A stretch of 64,000 bases of DNA from Terebella lapidaria (taxonomy: Eukaryota; Annelida; Polychaeta; Terebellida; Terebellidae): assembly GCA_949152475.1 (NCBI GenBank), contig OX424564.1, forward strand, positions 434,001-498,000. The letters are read 5' to 3'. Shown here one piece after another: positions 13,401-24,500 of this stretch. The notes under the pieces are model-generated. The model had not been told where the DNA came from. It saw only the letters and a list, made by a program, of their open reading frames with translations, and made no database searches. Both the position numbers and the translations under genes were made by a program. Every line of letters begins with the position of its first letter. Within the stretch, counting starts at the first letter, position 1.

Positions 13401-16268
13401 GCAGCTGGTCTCTTCACTCCCTGTGTGTCCTGGGTAAGTGTTCTGGGAATGGTCGGAGGTCCGATCTGTGGGGTAGTGGCAGCTGGTCTCTTCACCCCCT
13501 GTGTGTCCTCCTGGGTAAGTGTTCTGGGAATGGTCGGAGGTCTGATCTGTGGGGTAGTGGCAGCTGGTCTCTTCACTCCCTGTGTGTCCTCCTGGGTAAG
13601 TGTTCTGGGAATGGTCGGAGGTCTGATCTGTGGGGTAGTGGCAGCTGGTCTCTTCACTCCCTGTGTCCTGGGTAAGTGTTCTGGGAATGGTCGGAGGCCC
13701 GATCTGTGGGGTAGTGGCAGCTGGTCTCTTCACTCCCTGTGTGTCCTCCTGGGTAAGTGTTCTGGGAATGGTCGGAGGTCTGATCTGTGGGGTAGTGGCA
13801 GCTGGTCTCTTCACTCCCTGTGTGTCCTGGGTAAGTGTTCTGGGAATGGTCGGAGGCCCGATCTGTGGGGTAGTGGCAGCTGGTCTCTTCACTCCCTGTG
13901 TGTCCTGGGTAAGTGTTCTGGGAATGGTCGGAGGTCTGATCTGTGTGGTAGTGGCAGCTGGTCTCTTCACTCCCTGTGTGTCCTGGGTAAGTGTTCTGGG
14001 AATGGTCGGAGGTCTGATCTGTGTGGTAGTGGCAGCTGGTCTCTTCACTCCCTGTGTGTCCTGGGTAAGTGTTCTGGGAATGGTCGGAGGTCCGATCTGT
14101 GGGGTAGTGGCAGCTGGTCTCTTCACCCCCTGTGTGTCCTGGGTAAGTGTTCTGGGAATGGTCGGAGGCCTGATCTGTGGGGTAGTGGCAGCTGGTCTCT
14201 TCACTCCCTGTGTGTCCTCCTGGGTAAGTGTTCTGGGAATGGTCGGAGGTCTGATCTGTGGGGTAGTGGCAGCTGGTCTCTTCACTCCCTGTGTGTCCTC
14301 CTGGGTAAGTGTTCTGGGAATGGTCGGAGGCCTGATCTGTGGGGTAGTGGCAGCTGGTCTCTTCACTCCCTGTGTGTCCTGGGTAAGTGTTCTGGGAATG
14401 GTCGGAGGCCTGATCTGTGGGGTAGTGGCAGCTGGTCTCTTCACTCCCTGTGTGTCCTGGGTAAGTGTTCTGGGAATGGTCGGAGGTCTGATCTGTGGGG
14501 TAGTGGCAGCTGGTCTCTTCACTCCCTGTGTGTCCTCCTGGGTAAGTGTTCTGGGAATGGTCGGAGGTCTGATCTGTGGGGTAGTGGCAGCTGGTCTCTT
14601 CACTCCCTGTGTGTCCTGGGTAAGTGTTCTGGGAATGGTCGGAGGCCTGATCTGTGGGGTAGTGGCAGCTGGTCTCTTCACTCCCTGTGTGTCCTGGGTA
14701 AGTGTTCTGGGAATGGTCGGAGGTCCGATCTGTGGGGTAGTGGCAGCTGGTCTCTTCACTCCCTGTGTGTCCTGGGTAAGTGTTCTGGGAATGGTCGGAG
14801 GTCCGATCTGTGGGGTAGTGGCAGCTGGTCTCTTCACCCCCTGTGTGTCCTGGGTAAGTGTTCTGGGAATGGTCGGAGGCCCGATCTGTGGGGTAGTGGC
14901 AGCTGGTCTCTTCACCCCCTGTGTGTCCTGGGTAAGTGTTCTGGGAATGGTCGGAGGTCTGATCTGTGGGGTAGTGGCAGCTGGTCTCTTCACTCCCTGT
15001 GTGTCCTCCTGGGTAAGTGTTCTGGGAACGGTCGGAGGTCCAATCTGTGGGGTAGTGGCAGCTGGTCTCTTCACCCCCTGTGTGTCCTGGGTAAGTGTTC
15101 TGGGAATGGTCGGAGATCTGATCTGTGTGGTAGTGGCAGCTAGTCTCTTCACTCCCTGTGTGTCCTGGGTAAGTGTTCTGGGAATGGTCGGAGGTCTGAT
15201 CTGTGGGGTAGTGGCAGCTGGTCTCTTCACTCCCTGTGTGTCCTGGGTAAGTGTTCTGGGAATGGTCGGAGGTCCGATCTGTGGGGTAGTGGCAGCTGGT
15301 CTCTTCACCCCCTGTGTGTCCTCCTGGGTAAGTGTTCTGGGAATGGTCGGAGGTCTGATCTGTGGGGTAGTGGCAGCTGGTCTCTTCACCCCCTGTGTGT
15401 CCTCCTGGGTAAGGAAGGTTCGCGAGGAGATAACGTGCTAGAAATGGTGGCTTGTCACAATGCAGGTGATATCAGCTGATCTCCTCGGCCCTGATTATCC
15501 TATGTCAGTTATCAAAATGTTTCCGGTATTGGTATTATATCCTGATAAATGTTGCCTAGAATACAAATTGGCAAATAGTGCTATTGTGTTTCAAGGGCGC
15601 CCTGACGGGTCTCGTGGTGGGATTGACTCTGGCACTGTGGGTGGGGATAGGTACCATGGTGGCGGGACCGCCGTTACCATACCTACCACACAGCGTGGAG
15701 GGCTGCCCCGTGGACAACTCGACCCTGGGACTGAGTACAGCCGTGTATCCGTACACAGACCCGACGGACTGGAGCCTCACCCCAACACAGCCCAGGTCTG
15801 TAGGGTTACATGAATCTCCAGCCCTAACTATAACACAAGACAAAGTGAACTTCATCTCGTTTCAGTGAAGAAGATGATGTGTTTGGCTTCTACAAGCTGT
15901 CCTATATGTACTACGGTCTCGTGGCCATCGGCTCTTGTATGGTCACTGCTGTCATCGTCAGCGTAATTTCGGGTATGTTCGACTACATCACAATAGATTG
16001 TAAACCAGAACAAGATATGCCGAGTCTATGCCGAGTTGTAATACCTGTTGGGCACCGATCTGTGTCAGGTCTGGAGAGGGATGTCCCGGCGGAGCAGGTC
16101 TTCCCGTGTGCAGACACCTGCTGCAGGTGCTGTCCTCTGCGTGTCCGAGATTGTTGTCGCTGCGGCTCTCTGCCGCCTCAGGATGAAGTAGATGAAGATG
16201 ATCAAATCAAATTAGTGGGTTCTGTTTCTCGAGCATTTGGTGCTTTTTCATGTCATCGCCTGTTGTAG
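1..16268 (+). CDS. SLC5-family sodium/solute symporter, gene A (5' end outside window)
   Basis: Membrane symporter of the SLC5 (SSS) family, nearest in style to the monocarboxylate/multivitamin/iodide branch; substrate unknown. Coding exons seen: 7545-7633, 7773-7900, 8034-8191, 15596-15795, 15866-15972 and 16069-16268. The first five have exactly the lengths of gene B exons 8-12 (89, 128, 158, 200, 107 nt) and phases match throughout. Visible family marks are the VPLFMMAVMG segment, the SGSLSTVSGALNSM helix (Na2-site helix of the family), GMVGGPICG, and WVGIGTMVAGPPLPYLP. Exons 1-7 must lie upstream: the window opens inside the repeat array that follows exon 7 in gene B. The last exon carries a Cys-rich block (CADTCCRCC... 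DCCRCGSLPP), then runs 26 codons to a stop at 16266-16268. It lacks the long tail of gene B. One intron starts with GC rather than GT (7901). Whether the arrays in its introns still allow normal splicing cannot be judged from DNA. Confidence 0.85.
7545..7900 (+). CDS. Gene A exons 8 and 9
   Basis: Exon 8 is 7545-7633 (acceptor CTACAG, donor AG/GTACGG, ends in phase 2). Exon 9 is 7773-7900 (acceptor CTCTAG, ends in phase 1). They encode the loop and helices around GDYHGLPGLFLA and STVSGALNSMAAVVLLDF, which in SLC5 proteins contains part of the second sodium site. Exon 9 ends ACAG/GCGAGT, a GC donor; the exon length (128 nt) is identical to gene B exon 9, whose donor is a normal GTGAGT, which supports the GC boundary. 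The 139-bp intron between them carries nothing notable. Confidence 0.85.
8034..8191 (+). CDS. Gene A exon 10 (first copy; founder of the 78/81-bp array)
   Basis: The exon starts after CCACAG at 8033 and its first usable donor is TCCTGG/GTGAGT at 8192. The length, 158 nt, equals gene B exon 10 (40976-41133). It encodes two membrane segments beginning LLMGVLVTILAF and containing GMVGGPICGVVAAGLF. From 8114 onward its 3' part is the unit of the long array that follows. Every later copy keeps the same donor in the same phase, so the true 3' end in mRNA could be at any of many places. Confidence 0.8.
8114..15412 (+). repeat. 78/81-bp tandem array: 3' part of exon 10 plus its 5' splice site (gene A)
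   Basis: About 92 copies of a unit running GTTCTGGGAATGGTCGGAGG ... CCCTGTGTGTCC(TCC)TGG/GTAAGT. The 81-bp form has TCCTCCTGG and the 78-bp form TCCTGG. Each copy encodes 26-27 residues of a Gly-rich membrane helix (GMVGGPICGVVAAGLFTPC) and ends in a consensus donor (GTAAGT; GTGAGT in the first copy). Both lengths are multiples of three, so the coding frame stays open from exon 10 to about 11250. There a copy with an internal deletion (TCCTGGGTGTCGGAGG) shifts the frame and a stop follows. Later short copies (TGTGTCCTGGGTCAG, near 11461 and 11615) shift it again, and one copy has TCCTAGG (12174). The last unit ends with GTAAGGAAGG at 15409. Gene B has this exon in a single copy. Confidence 0.95.
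15596..16268 (+). CDS. Gene A exons 11-13 (3' end)
   Basis: Exon 11 is 15596-15795 (GALTGLVVGLTLALWVG, then an extracellular-type loop with PYLPHSVEGC and NST). Exon 12 is 15866-15972 (EEDDVFGFYKLSYMYYGLVA, a membrane helix). Exon 13 is 16069-16268. Acceptors TTTCAAG, TTTCAG and GTGTCAG and donors GTCTGT and GTATGT fit the phases 2-2, 2-1 and 1. In gene B the matching exon 13 stops at a donor after EDLDEAVE. In gene A the sequence at that point has no GT donor and reads on through DDQIKLVG to a stop, so the gene ends here unless a distant splice site is used. Confidence 0.85.
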
Positions 16269-16887
16269 GTCGAGAGATTGTAGTCAACAAGATATCTAAT
16301 GAAATGTTTCAGGACAAGGGTTCTATTTGGGAGTCTAAGGTTACACTGGATTCATCAATGGAGTCTGACAGACTGTGACCGGACTGCTCACATCTTTGCT
16401 CGAAGGCTGTGCATACAGACAATCTCCTACACCGATGAAAGACGCAGACAAGTTTTCCGCGCTACGAGGATGTATACTGTCGTGTCATCATTATCGGGGT
16501 GTAGAAAACAGGATCCACAGTATTGTATACCTCAATAACTACTACACGAACGATATTTATGGACACGGTTGAAACTTTGAACAAACTCTTTCAGACTCTA
16601 TTGAACGTTTACGGATCATCGAAAATCGGACCCAGACCAGTCTGATGATATCGTTCTAATGTATTATACTTTTCTATCCTAGGAGATTTTAGTTTTCCTT
16701 ATGGGTGTAATGATAACATCAGTTCAGGAAACCTGACGAGTCCAGGATGAAGTTCAGTTAACGTCATGAAAAGAAGCCATGGTCATCGGCATTGTAATCT
16801 ACCCTCTATTCATTTCGTTTGATGGTCTACTAGAAATATTTGAACAACCATTGGGCCTAAACCATGTCCGTACTACCAGTCGGCATA

Positions 16888-17440
16888 CCGGGAACCCCCG
16901 TAAATAAGCCCTTCCGATAATTGGGCCATGGGCATATTAACGGAAGAGCCTTCCGAAAATACGCCCGGGGCGTATTTTCAGCATGTTTTCCTTCCATGGT
17001 AAAACCGAAAATGTTACTACAAATATATAATGCGAGTATACCATTTTACCGAGGCCTACATATAATATACGAGTTTGACATCGTTTCATACCTACATATA
17101 ATATTCAACTGCTATATTCTCTCTCCGGTAAAATATGGTATCATATTTTCTGAGAAAGCAAATTTCGCGATTTTCTTTTTTATCAAAGCTGTATCGACAT
17201 TAGTGATAAATTCTAGGATGTGAAGAATGTACATAACACATGTAAGTGCACATTGCTAGTGTTTAGGATATAATCAGTAGGCCTATTTGACAGCGCGGCC
17301 TGATAGATCCATTGTATATTACATGTTCAAAAGTTCATTCCCAAAATACGCCCCCGGGCGTATTTTCGATTTCAATTTTATAGTTCTCTGAGGACGATCT
17401 TCCGTAAATACGCCCGGGGCTTATTTACGGGGGTTCCCGG
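16888..17440. mobile_element. MITE with 24-27 bp perfect terminal inverted repeats and TA target duplication
   Basis: The left end begins CCGGGAACCCCCGTAAATAA at 16888 and the right end is its exact reverse complement ending at 17440; each end is flanked by TA (16886-16887, 17441-17442). The 553-bp element has no coding capacity. Inside are several near-palindromes of the form AAAATACGCCC(C/G)GGGCGTATTTT (about 16954-16979 and 17343-17367), so it would fold heavily. TA duplications and simple inverted ends fit a non-autonomous Tc1/mariner-type element; that classification is inference. Confidence 0.85.
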
Positions 17441-17855
17441 TATCAAATGCTAAGCTTGAACAATATGTGGACCAGTCAGTGGTCTACTATCATGGATATC
17501 GTTTATCATCGACTTTTACAAGCCAACACAAACTACTGAATATGTACCACCCAACCGGTCATTTATTAAATAAGATTTGCTAATAAAGGCATCGATACCG
17601 TCACCATCAGCAATATTTGACATCATCAATCTTTACTGATGCTGTTACTCCTTCCGTTACCTACTGATACGGCCCGTATTGCATCCAAAATAGCTAATTA
17701 TAAACAAACATTGAATGATTTACATTGTAGATCTTAATGTCCTGTTACAAAACTCACATTACCGCATTTGCATTGATTCTTTATTCATACACAAACCAGT
17801 GTGGCACATTACTCCAAGTGACCTCAATAAAGTAGACAATGAATTATTGAAAGAT

Positions 17856-18465
17856 ATATTTATGGAAGCGTTAATTGATCATCAACTTAACCACATAATT
17901 TTTCACGACCTGGCGTGTTCAGTATCACAATAAGACGTCTTGTCATGTTAAATATCATGGCAAGTCGTCATGTTATGAAAATCTACTAAATTATAAGGAC
18001 AAGGAGACATACTGTGAAAATTTATCACGACAAGACGTCTTATCATGAAAAATATAACGATATAATGTCTTACTCTGAAAAATTTTAACCACAAGACGTC
18101 TTAATATGAAAAACTATCACAATAACAAGTCTTACTGTGAAACAATATGATTACAAGACATCTTAACGTGAAAAAATATAACGATATTTATGCTGACTTA
18201 CCATTATATTTAACACGATAAAACGTCTTCTTATGATAAATTTCACGGTAAGACATGTTGACATGATATTTTTTCACGGTAAGATGTATTGTTGTGATAA
18301 TTTCCATGGTCACACGTCTTGTCAAGATGATTTTCCTACTTTTCACATCATGACAACTTGCCATGATATTTATCACGATAAGGCAACTTACTGTGATACT
18401 CAACACGCCAGGTTGTGAAAAATTATGTGGTTAAGTGGATGATCAATTAACGCTTCCATATATAT
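17856..18465. repeat. Long imperfect palindrome (~290-bp arms), foldback-type element
   Basis: The left arm from TATGGAAGCGTTAATTGATC (17861) matches the reverse complement of the sequence ending GATCAATTAACGCTTCCATA (18441-18460). Homology continues inward through CACGACCTGGCGTGTT / AACACGCCAGGTTGTG and further. Each arm is itself a string of degenerate ~35-bp repeats of the type CAAGACGTCTTAYxxTGAAAA. No open frame is present. It could be a foldback transposon or a MITE grown by internal tandem duplication; no clear target duplication was found. Confidence 0.75.
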
Positions 18466-20439
18466 TGTCCAAAGGTCCTAAATATAGGGAGCCTAAGTCA
18501 TTTTCATGGAGATACAATTTCAAGTAACTCATGGATGCAGTTGAGGAACATGCCAGAAAGTGGACTAAGCGAGAAAAGGCAGAAACCGATTCTCTGTCAG
18601 AATTGGTAAACCAATAAGGTCATAAGTCATAAGTAAGTAAACGCATGATTCATGTGTTGACAAACTTCGTCTAAATATTCTAGACTACTCAGTTTGTATT
18701 ATATCCCAAAGTTACACAAAAAATCGTGTATTTCACATCGACATTATGTTTTACTCTTTAAACTCAATATTATATTGTTCAAAATTAAACAGAGACCCTA
18801 AAACACCGTGAAACCCTCTATTCTAGATGTGGTATAGAAACAAATGTGGTTAATACAAAATTCCAAATCGCTGTTTGAATGTCTACATGCTCACACTATG
18901 AGTACATTTTTGGGACACACTTTAGAATTCGGGAAGAGTCTAAACTGTCAACTAGATTGTACATGTCGTGATTATTTCAATTTTTCCAGTCAATGTCCCT
19001 TTTGTAAGCAGCGACATTTCTACAGGTATGTCGGCAACGTATGGTGTAGTTTTCTTACAACTCACTGGTTATTTCAGATCTTGTTGCAGATAAGAGGATA
19101 TTGTTCACCGAAGTTCCCATTTTGGTTCTAAACTATTGCGACAAGGATATTTTACCAAGACTATTAAATAGCTGCTTCTGTGGACTTCGTTACGATCTGT
19201 TTGATAAGTAAACAAAATTGTCACCAGTGTGCAGTAAGAACTGTTACATTTTTTTTCAATTCACGACGGGTGCCACATTTGGGAAAGGAAATGCTCACTA
19301 GTTTCCAGAAAACTTGATTTCACCCCCTTATGCCATATGAGCAGTCATGCAGTTCCATACAATTTTCTCGATATTGCCTCACACTGGACTATGAAATTGA
19401 ATAACGGACTCCCTATTGTTCGCTCGGAGTACTCGGTACCTGGATATTGGTTCTATAATTATTACAATACCATGTTTTAATCCAATTTGTACCTATGAAT
19501 GGAACGATTCATCGTTATATGCTATTTTTTACACGGATTGGCCCCAACGGCCACTGTGGAGTTGCAGGGAGACACCAGTATTCTCTGAAAAAAATATTAG
19601 TGTCAGGTGCTAGAAGGAAATATCAGACTGACATTCATACAACTAAACCAGTTGAAGTTATAGGTCCCTGTGGATACCATACACTTAGGAGTCATTTGGG
19701 ATCTTGATTGGATACTACATTGTATAAATAAATTGGCTTGCACCTTTTGCAAGGGGCAGATCTCTTAATTTCGATTTTTTTTAGGTTGTTGGGCAGTGGT
19801 ATGTAAATTTCAAAAAGTGCAAGGTAGATGCAACCAGTACACACTCTGCTTGACTGCTTCTAATGATGACACTGTAGCTTTGGCTGTGAATATTCGGTCA
19901 AACTTTTGGTTTTGTTCCAAAAATGTGTTTTAGGTTTGCTATTGGCATCAAAAGCTGGTTGTTTTGGTGGCCTGGTTGTTTAAGTTGATTCATATGATAT
20001 GACATCATAGTGTCACGAAACAAATCACATCGACAAACCAGGGAAGAGGAAATGAATTGGAAACGTCCAGAATAATCATTTCATCAATTGGCTTTCATGA
20101 CAGGGGTAATATCTGAATGCACTGATCTATGCAAATAACCAACTTTCCAGACATGTCGCGGCATGACATTAGAAGGTACAATAACCTACAATCTAAATAC
20201 AATATGATCGAAGATGCACGACATTGTACTTATCTAGTGAGACAAAATATAACAAAAATTAGGTATTTGACCCTACTTGGCCAGTTTTGTACTATTGTAC
20301 CTATCCAAGGCTCGGAAAACAGGCGACCCGCGACACTTGGACCAAAGGTCTTCCTTATCTGATAAAGACGAGTCACGACCGATATGACGTTACTTTGTCG
20401 ATCAACGCAAACCAAAATCTGGAGTTGGAAATTCGGACA

Positions 20440-20482
20440 TATATATAAGCTGGTAGGCTGGGAAACGAATTAGAGGTCAGTT
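20440..20482 (+). promoter_or_regulatory. Candidate core promoter of gene B
   Basis: A TATATATAAG box (20440-20449) is followed by TCAGTT (20477-20482), an initiator-like match, about 280 bp upstream of the gene B start codon. The spacing of about 35 bp is slightly long for a TATA/Inr pair. No other TATA box stands closer to the start codon. This is inference only. Confidence 0.3.
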
Positions 20483-20762
20483 TATTCGGTGACAGAATAA
20501 ATTTTTAAGGAAGTTGTTTTAATATGACTGGTGTAATCTGGCGGTTTGTGAAATTATTACAATGTACATGTGGATCAAACATTCCATGGGCGATAAATCA
20601 TACTAGTTATCACATCAACACATGAATTGCTCATTCAATGAGGCGTCAATTCTTATCGACCAGTTAGAGTGCAACTTGTGTTTTCATTTTTCTACCGTTG
20701 ACCAGATGAACCTGTAGAGCTACCGCTTACCAAGAGCCGTGAGTCATACAATCGTGTCCAAG

Positions 20763-21599
20763 ATGTCTGATGACGAGATCTTCACGTTTGAGGATGTGGA
20801 GCTCCATTGGGCTGATTACGTCGTCTTCGGTGGTTTTCTGTTCATCATTTCCACAGTGGGTATTGTAATCGGGATCATCAATCGACGACGTGCCAACAAC
20901 GCCGAGTTCCTGAGGGCCGGCTCGGACATGCACTTCGTCCCTGTGGCCTTCTCCATCCAGGCTTCCTTCCTCTCAGCTATCTTCATCGTCTCAATCCCTG
21001 CCGAGAGCTATAACTTCGGTATCGGCTACGCCTATCTGATCCTCAGCTATTTCATCGCCTTTCCACTCATCGGCAAACTCTTCCTGCCCGTATTCTTCAA
21101 GCTCAAGATCACCAGCGCTTACGAGGTCAGTGGATGATTCTGATAAAATTTAAAAATCAAAATTCATCTCTCGGTCTTAGCCAAATTGAATTTTTACTCC
21201 TTTTCCTTGTCATCTACAGTATCTGGAGTTGAGGTTCAACAAAACTGTCAGAACCGCATGCGCCATCACTTTTTTGCTGGAAATGGTAAGTAGCCTAATT
21301 ATACAGGAGAAATTATCAAGACAATACACACTAATGCCAACGGTTTGCGAGGATAGCATTGAAGCACAAGTGGTCTCTCCCGAACAGATCCTGTATATAT
21401 CTGTGGTCATCTACACTCCAGCTCTAACTATGCAAACAGGTAGGTTAGTAACCATGCCAACTGTAAAACTTCTTCTTATGTACATCTCTATTTGTACGAT
21501 CTTTGAGCCTGCTGCGTGCTGTATTTTACAGTGATGCCGCTACCGACTTACGCCTGCATCCTTATGGTCTCTGGGATCTGTATAATCTACACCGTCGTG
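20763..21599 (+). CDS. Gene B exons 1-4
   Basis: Exon 1 (20763-21125) encodes the N-terminus and the first membrane helices, ending ITSAYE before donor GTCAGT. Exon 2 (21220-21285) encodes LELRFNKTVRTACAITFLLEM. Exon 3 (21388-21439) is only 52 nt. Exon 4 (21532-21599) ends at donor GTCAGT. The order YLELRF... / ...YTPALTMQT / MPLPTYACILMVSG is the standard SLC5 order of TM3-TM5. Exons 1-4 lie within 840 bp; the next exon is 4.8 kb away, across the 51-bp minisatellite. Confidence 0.85.
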
Positions 21600-24500
21600 G
21601 TCAGTATAGCAAATGGATACCATTGACCTCTTCTGCACATTAAAAGCCATTTCGTATACATAGCAATCAATACCATCTACGTGTAAATAATCAATATTAA
21701 TGCCAATAAAATCCTGGGAAGTTGGTGATGAAATTAACAGAACAAAGGCCAACCATCAAAGTGTATGTGCATGCAACTAGCTGGTACTCAACACGGCCGC
21801 GCACTTCCTTATAAATCCGACCACATGCCTAATCCAAGTGCCACTGGTGGTATTTAGGCTCTATGTATGACCAAGTACCCGCATTGTGTGTGTAAAGTGC
21901 ATGTAGAATCTTATTAGGCTCTACTACGAACGCCACAATATTTTACTGATATCATTAAAAACCTAAACTGAAAACATTTTTGGAAAAGAAACAAAGCACG
22001 ACTGAATATTTGCATCTAACAAGACACTGGCGTCAGGGGCAGACAATGTATTGGTGTGAATGTATCCTAACAAGACACTGGCGTCAGGGGCAGACAATGT
22101 ATCGGTGTGAATAGAGCCTAACAACACACTAGCGTCAAGAGGCAGACATTGTATTGGTGTGAATGCAGCATAAAAACACATTGGCGTCAGGGGCAGACAA
22201 TGTATTGGTGTGAATGTAGCCTAATGTAAAGTTTTAACGTCGTCCGCTATCCGGGATCCTCGAGGATAGTCCTCTCACCACAGGTCATTGCGGACGCGCA
22301 CCCGCTATCCTCAGATCCTCGCGGATAGTCCGCTCACCAAGGGTCACTGCAGGCGCATTATCTACTCTATCATTAGAACGTTGACCAGGTAGCAGCCCGC
22401 CCAGCGAGCCCAGACATGCGGACACCACTCAGATACAGGATCAACACCGGAACTCCGGACAGCCCGACAGTCCGCCAGAGCCTGTGTCGCACCATCCCGG
22501 GTGGGAGACCGGTGATCCAGAGGGCGTGCGCCCCCGAGTCATCAAGGTCTTCCCCACCCGGGCCTCCTATCGAAATTGTCCCCAGGGGTCCGTGAGGGCC
22601 TTAGCCACGGAGCGAGGACGTAGAGCTCATGGCCGAGCTCTCCGTCGGCTCTCTCGCCTTGCTGTGAGACAACTTCCCAGACCAAAACGCCTCTAGAGTA
22701 TATATAACCCCAGAGCACAAGAAACGAAGGAGATCACGTAAGACCATTGTTATAGCTTACTGGGCGAGAGAGTTGGAGAGCGTTGCTAGGCAGCGTGTGC
22801 TTCGAACAGAAGCGTCCAAAACAAAGGCCGTAAAACTAGAGTGTTTAACAAAGAACCACCTGCCGCGATCTTTGGGCAAAATCGCCACATTACCCACTTC
22901 TTACAATGTTGGTCCCCAACATGCTCCACCTGCGCCCAAAACTGCAAAACACGACGAGGGCATCGCATGGCGGAACCAGAAGAAAGCAAGGTGAGCGTTA
23001 CCTGGAAGTCATGGCGCAAAAGACTGAGACCTAAGGGTCTGTTTTGGAAGAATGGGGAACAACCCCCGGACTTACGGAGTAAGCTGTAACGTGCTCTACA
23101 ATTTTGAATAAACCGTAATAAACGAGCTAAAATCGAAATTGTCCCCTAACAACACACTGGCGTCAGGGGCACACAATGTATTGGTGTGAATGTAGCCTAA
23201 CAACACACTGGCGTCAGGGGCACACAATGTATTGGTGTGAATGTAGCCTAACAACACACTGGCGTCAGGGGCATACAATGTATTGGTGTGAATGTGGCCT
23301 AACAACACACTGGCGTCAGGGGCAGACAATGTATTGGTGTGAATGTAGCCTAACAACACACTGGCGTCAGGGGCAGACAATGTATTGGTGTGAATGTAGC
23401 CAAACAACACACTGGCGTCAGGGGCAGACATTGTATTGGTGTGAATATAGCCTTACTAGACTAACAACACACTGGCGTCAGGGGCAGACAATGTATTGGT
23501 GTGAATGTAGCCTAACAAGACAATGGCTTCAGGGGCAGACAATGTATTGGTGTGAATGTAGCCTAAAAACACATTGGCGTCAGGGGCACACAATGTATTG
23601 GTGTGAATGTAGCCTAACAACACACTGGCGTCAGGGGCACCCAATGTATTGGTGTGAATGTAGCCTAACAACACACTGGCGTCAGGGGCAGACAATGTAT
23701 TGGTGTGAATGTAGCCAAACAACACACTGGCGTCAGGGGCAGACATTGTATTGGTGTGAATATAGCCTTACTAGACTAACAACACACTAGCGTCAGGGGC
23801 AGACAATGTATTGGTGTGAATGTAGCCTAACAAGACACTGGCTTCAGGGGCAGACAATGTATTGGTGTGAATGTAGCCTATAAACACACTGGCGTCAGGG
23901 GCAGACAATGTATTGGTGTGAATGTAGCCTAAAAACACACTGGCGTCAGGGGCAGACAATGTATTGGTGTTAATGTACCCTAAAAAAAAAACTGGCGTCA
24001 GGGGCACACAATGTATTGGTGTGAATGTAGCCTAAAAACACACTGGCGTCAGGGGCAGACAATGTATTGGTGTGAATGTGGCCTAAAAAACACACTGGCG
24101 TCAGGGGCACACAATGTATTGGTGTGAATGTAGCCTAAAAACACACTGGCGTCAGGGACAGACAATGTATTGGTGTTAATGTAGCCTATAAACACACTGG
24201 CGTCAGGGGCACACAATGTATTGGTGTGAATGTAGCCTAACAACACACTGGCGTCAGGGGCACACAATGTATTGGTGTGAATGTAGCCTAAAAACACACT
24301 GGCGTCAGGGGCAGACAATGTATTGGTGTTAATGTAGCCTAAAAACACACTGGCGTCAGGGGCACACAATGTATTGGTGTGAATGTAGCCTAACAACACA
24401 CTGGCCTCAGGGGCAAACAATGTATTGGTGTGAATGTAGCCTAACAACACACTGGCGTCAGGGGCAGACAATGTATTGGTGTGAATCTAGCCTAAAAACA

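Larger units (their letters stand above)
16269..20762. other. Intergenic region between genes A and B
   Basis: No credible coding exon was found. The region holds a TA-flanked MITE (16888-17440), a ~600-bp palindromic element (about 17856-18465) and a candidate promoter of gene B (20440-20482). The remainder (16270-16885, 17445-17855, 18470-20430) is AT-rich unique sequence in which I recognise nothing. An AATAAA at 17582 could serve gene A, but it lies beyond the MITE and is weak evidence. Confidence 0.6.

Noticed and set aside
8011..15389. Very long minus-strand open frames (about 1,200 residues each) rich in KRPAATTPQI repeats
   Set aside because: They are the antisense of the 78/81-bp exon-derived array. 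Open frames on both strands follow from unit lengths divisible by three; they lack splice context and a start outside the array.
15460..15868. Alternative frames (117, 99 and 96 codons) around gene A exon 11
   Set aside because: One is the real exon read together with intron; the others are shadows. The exon limits 15596-15795 match gene B exactly.
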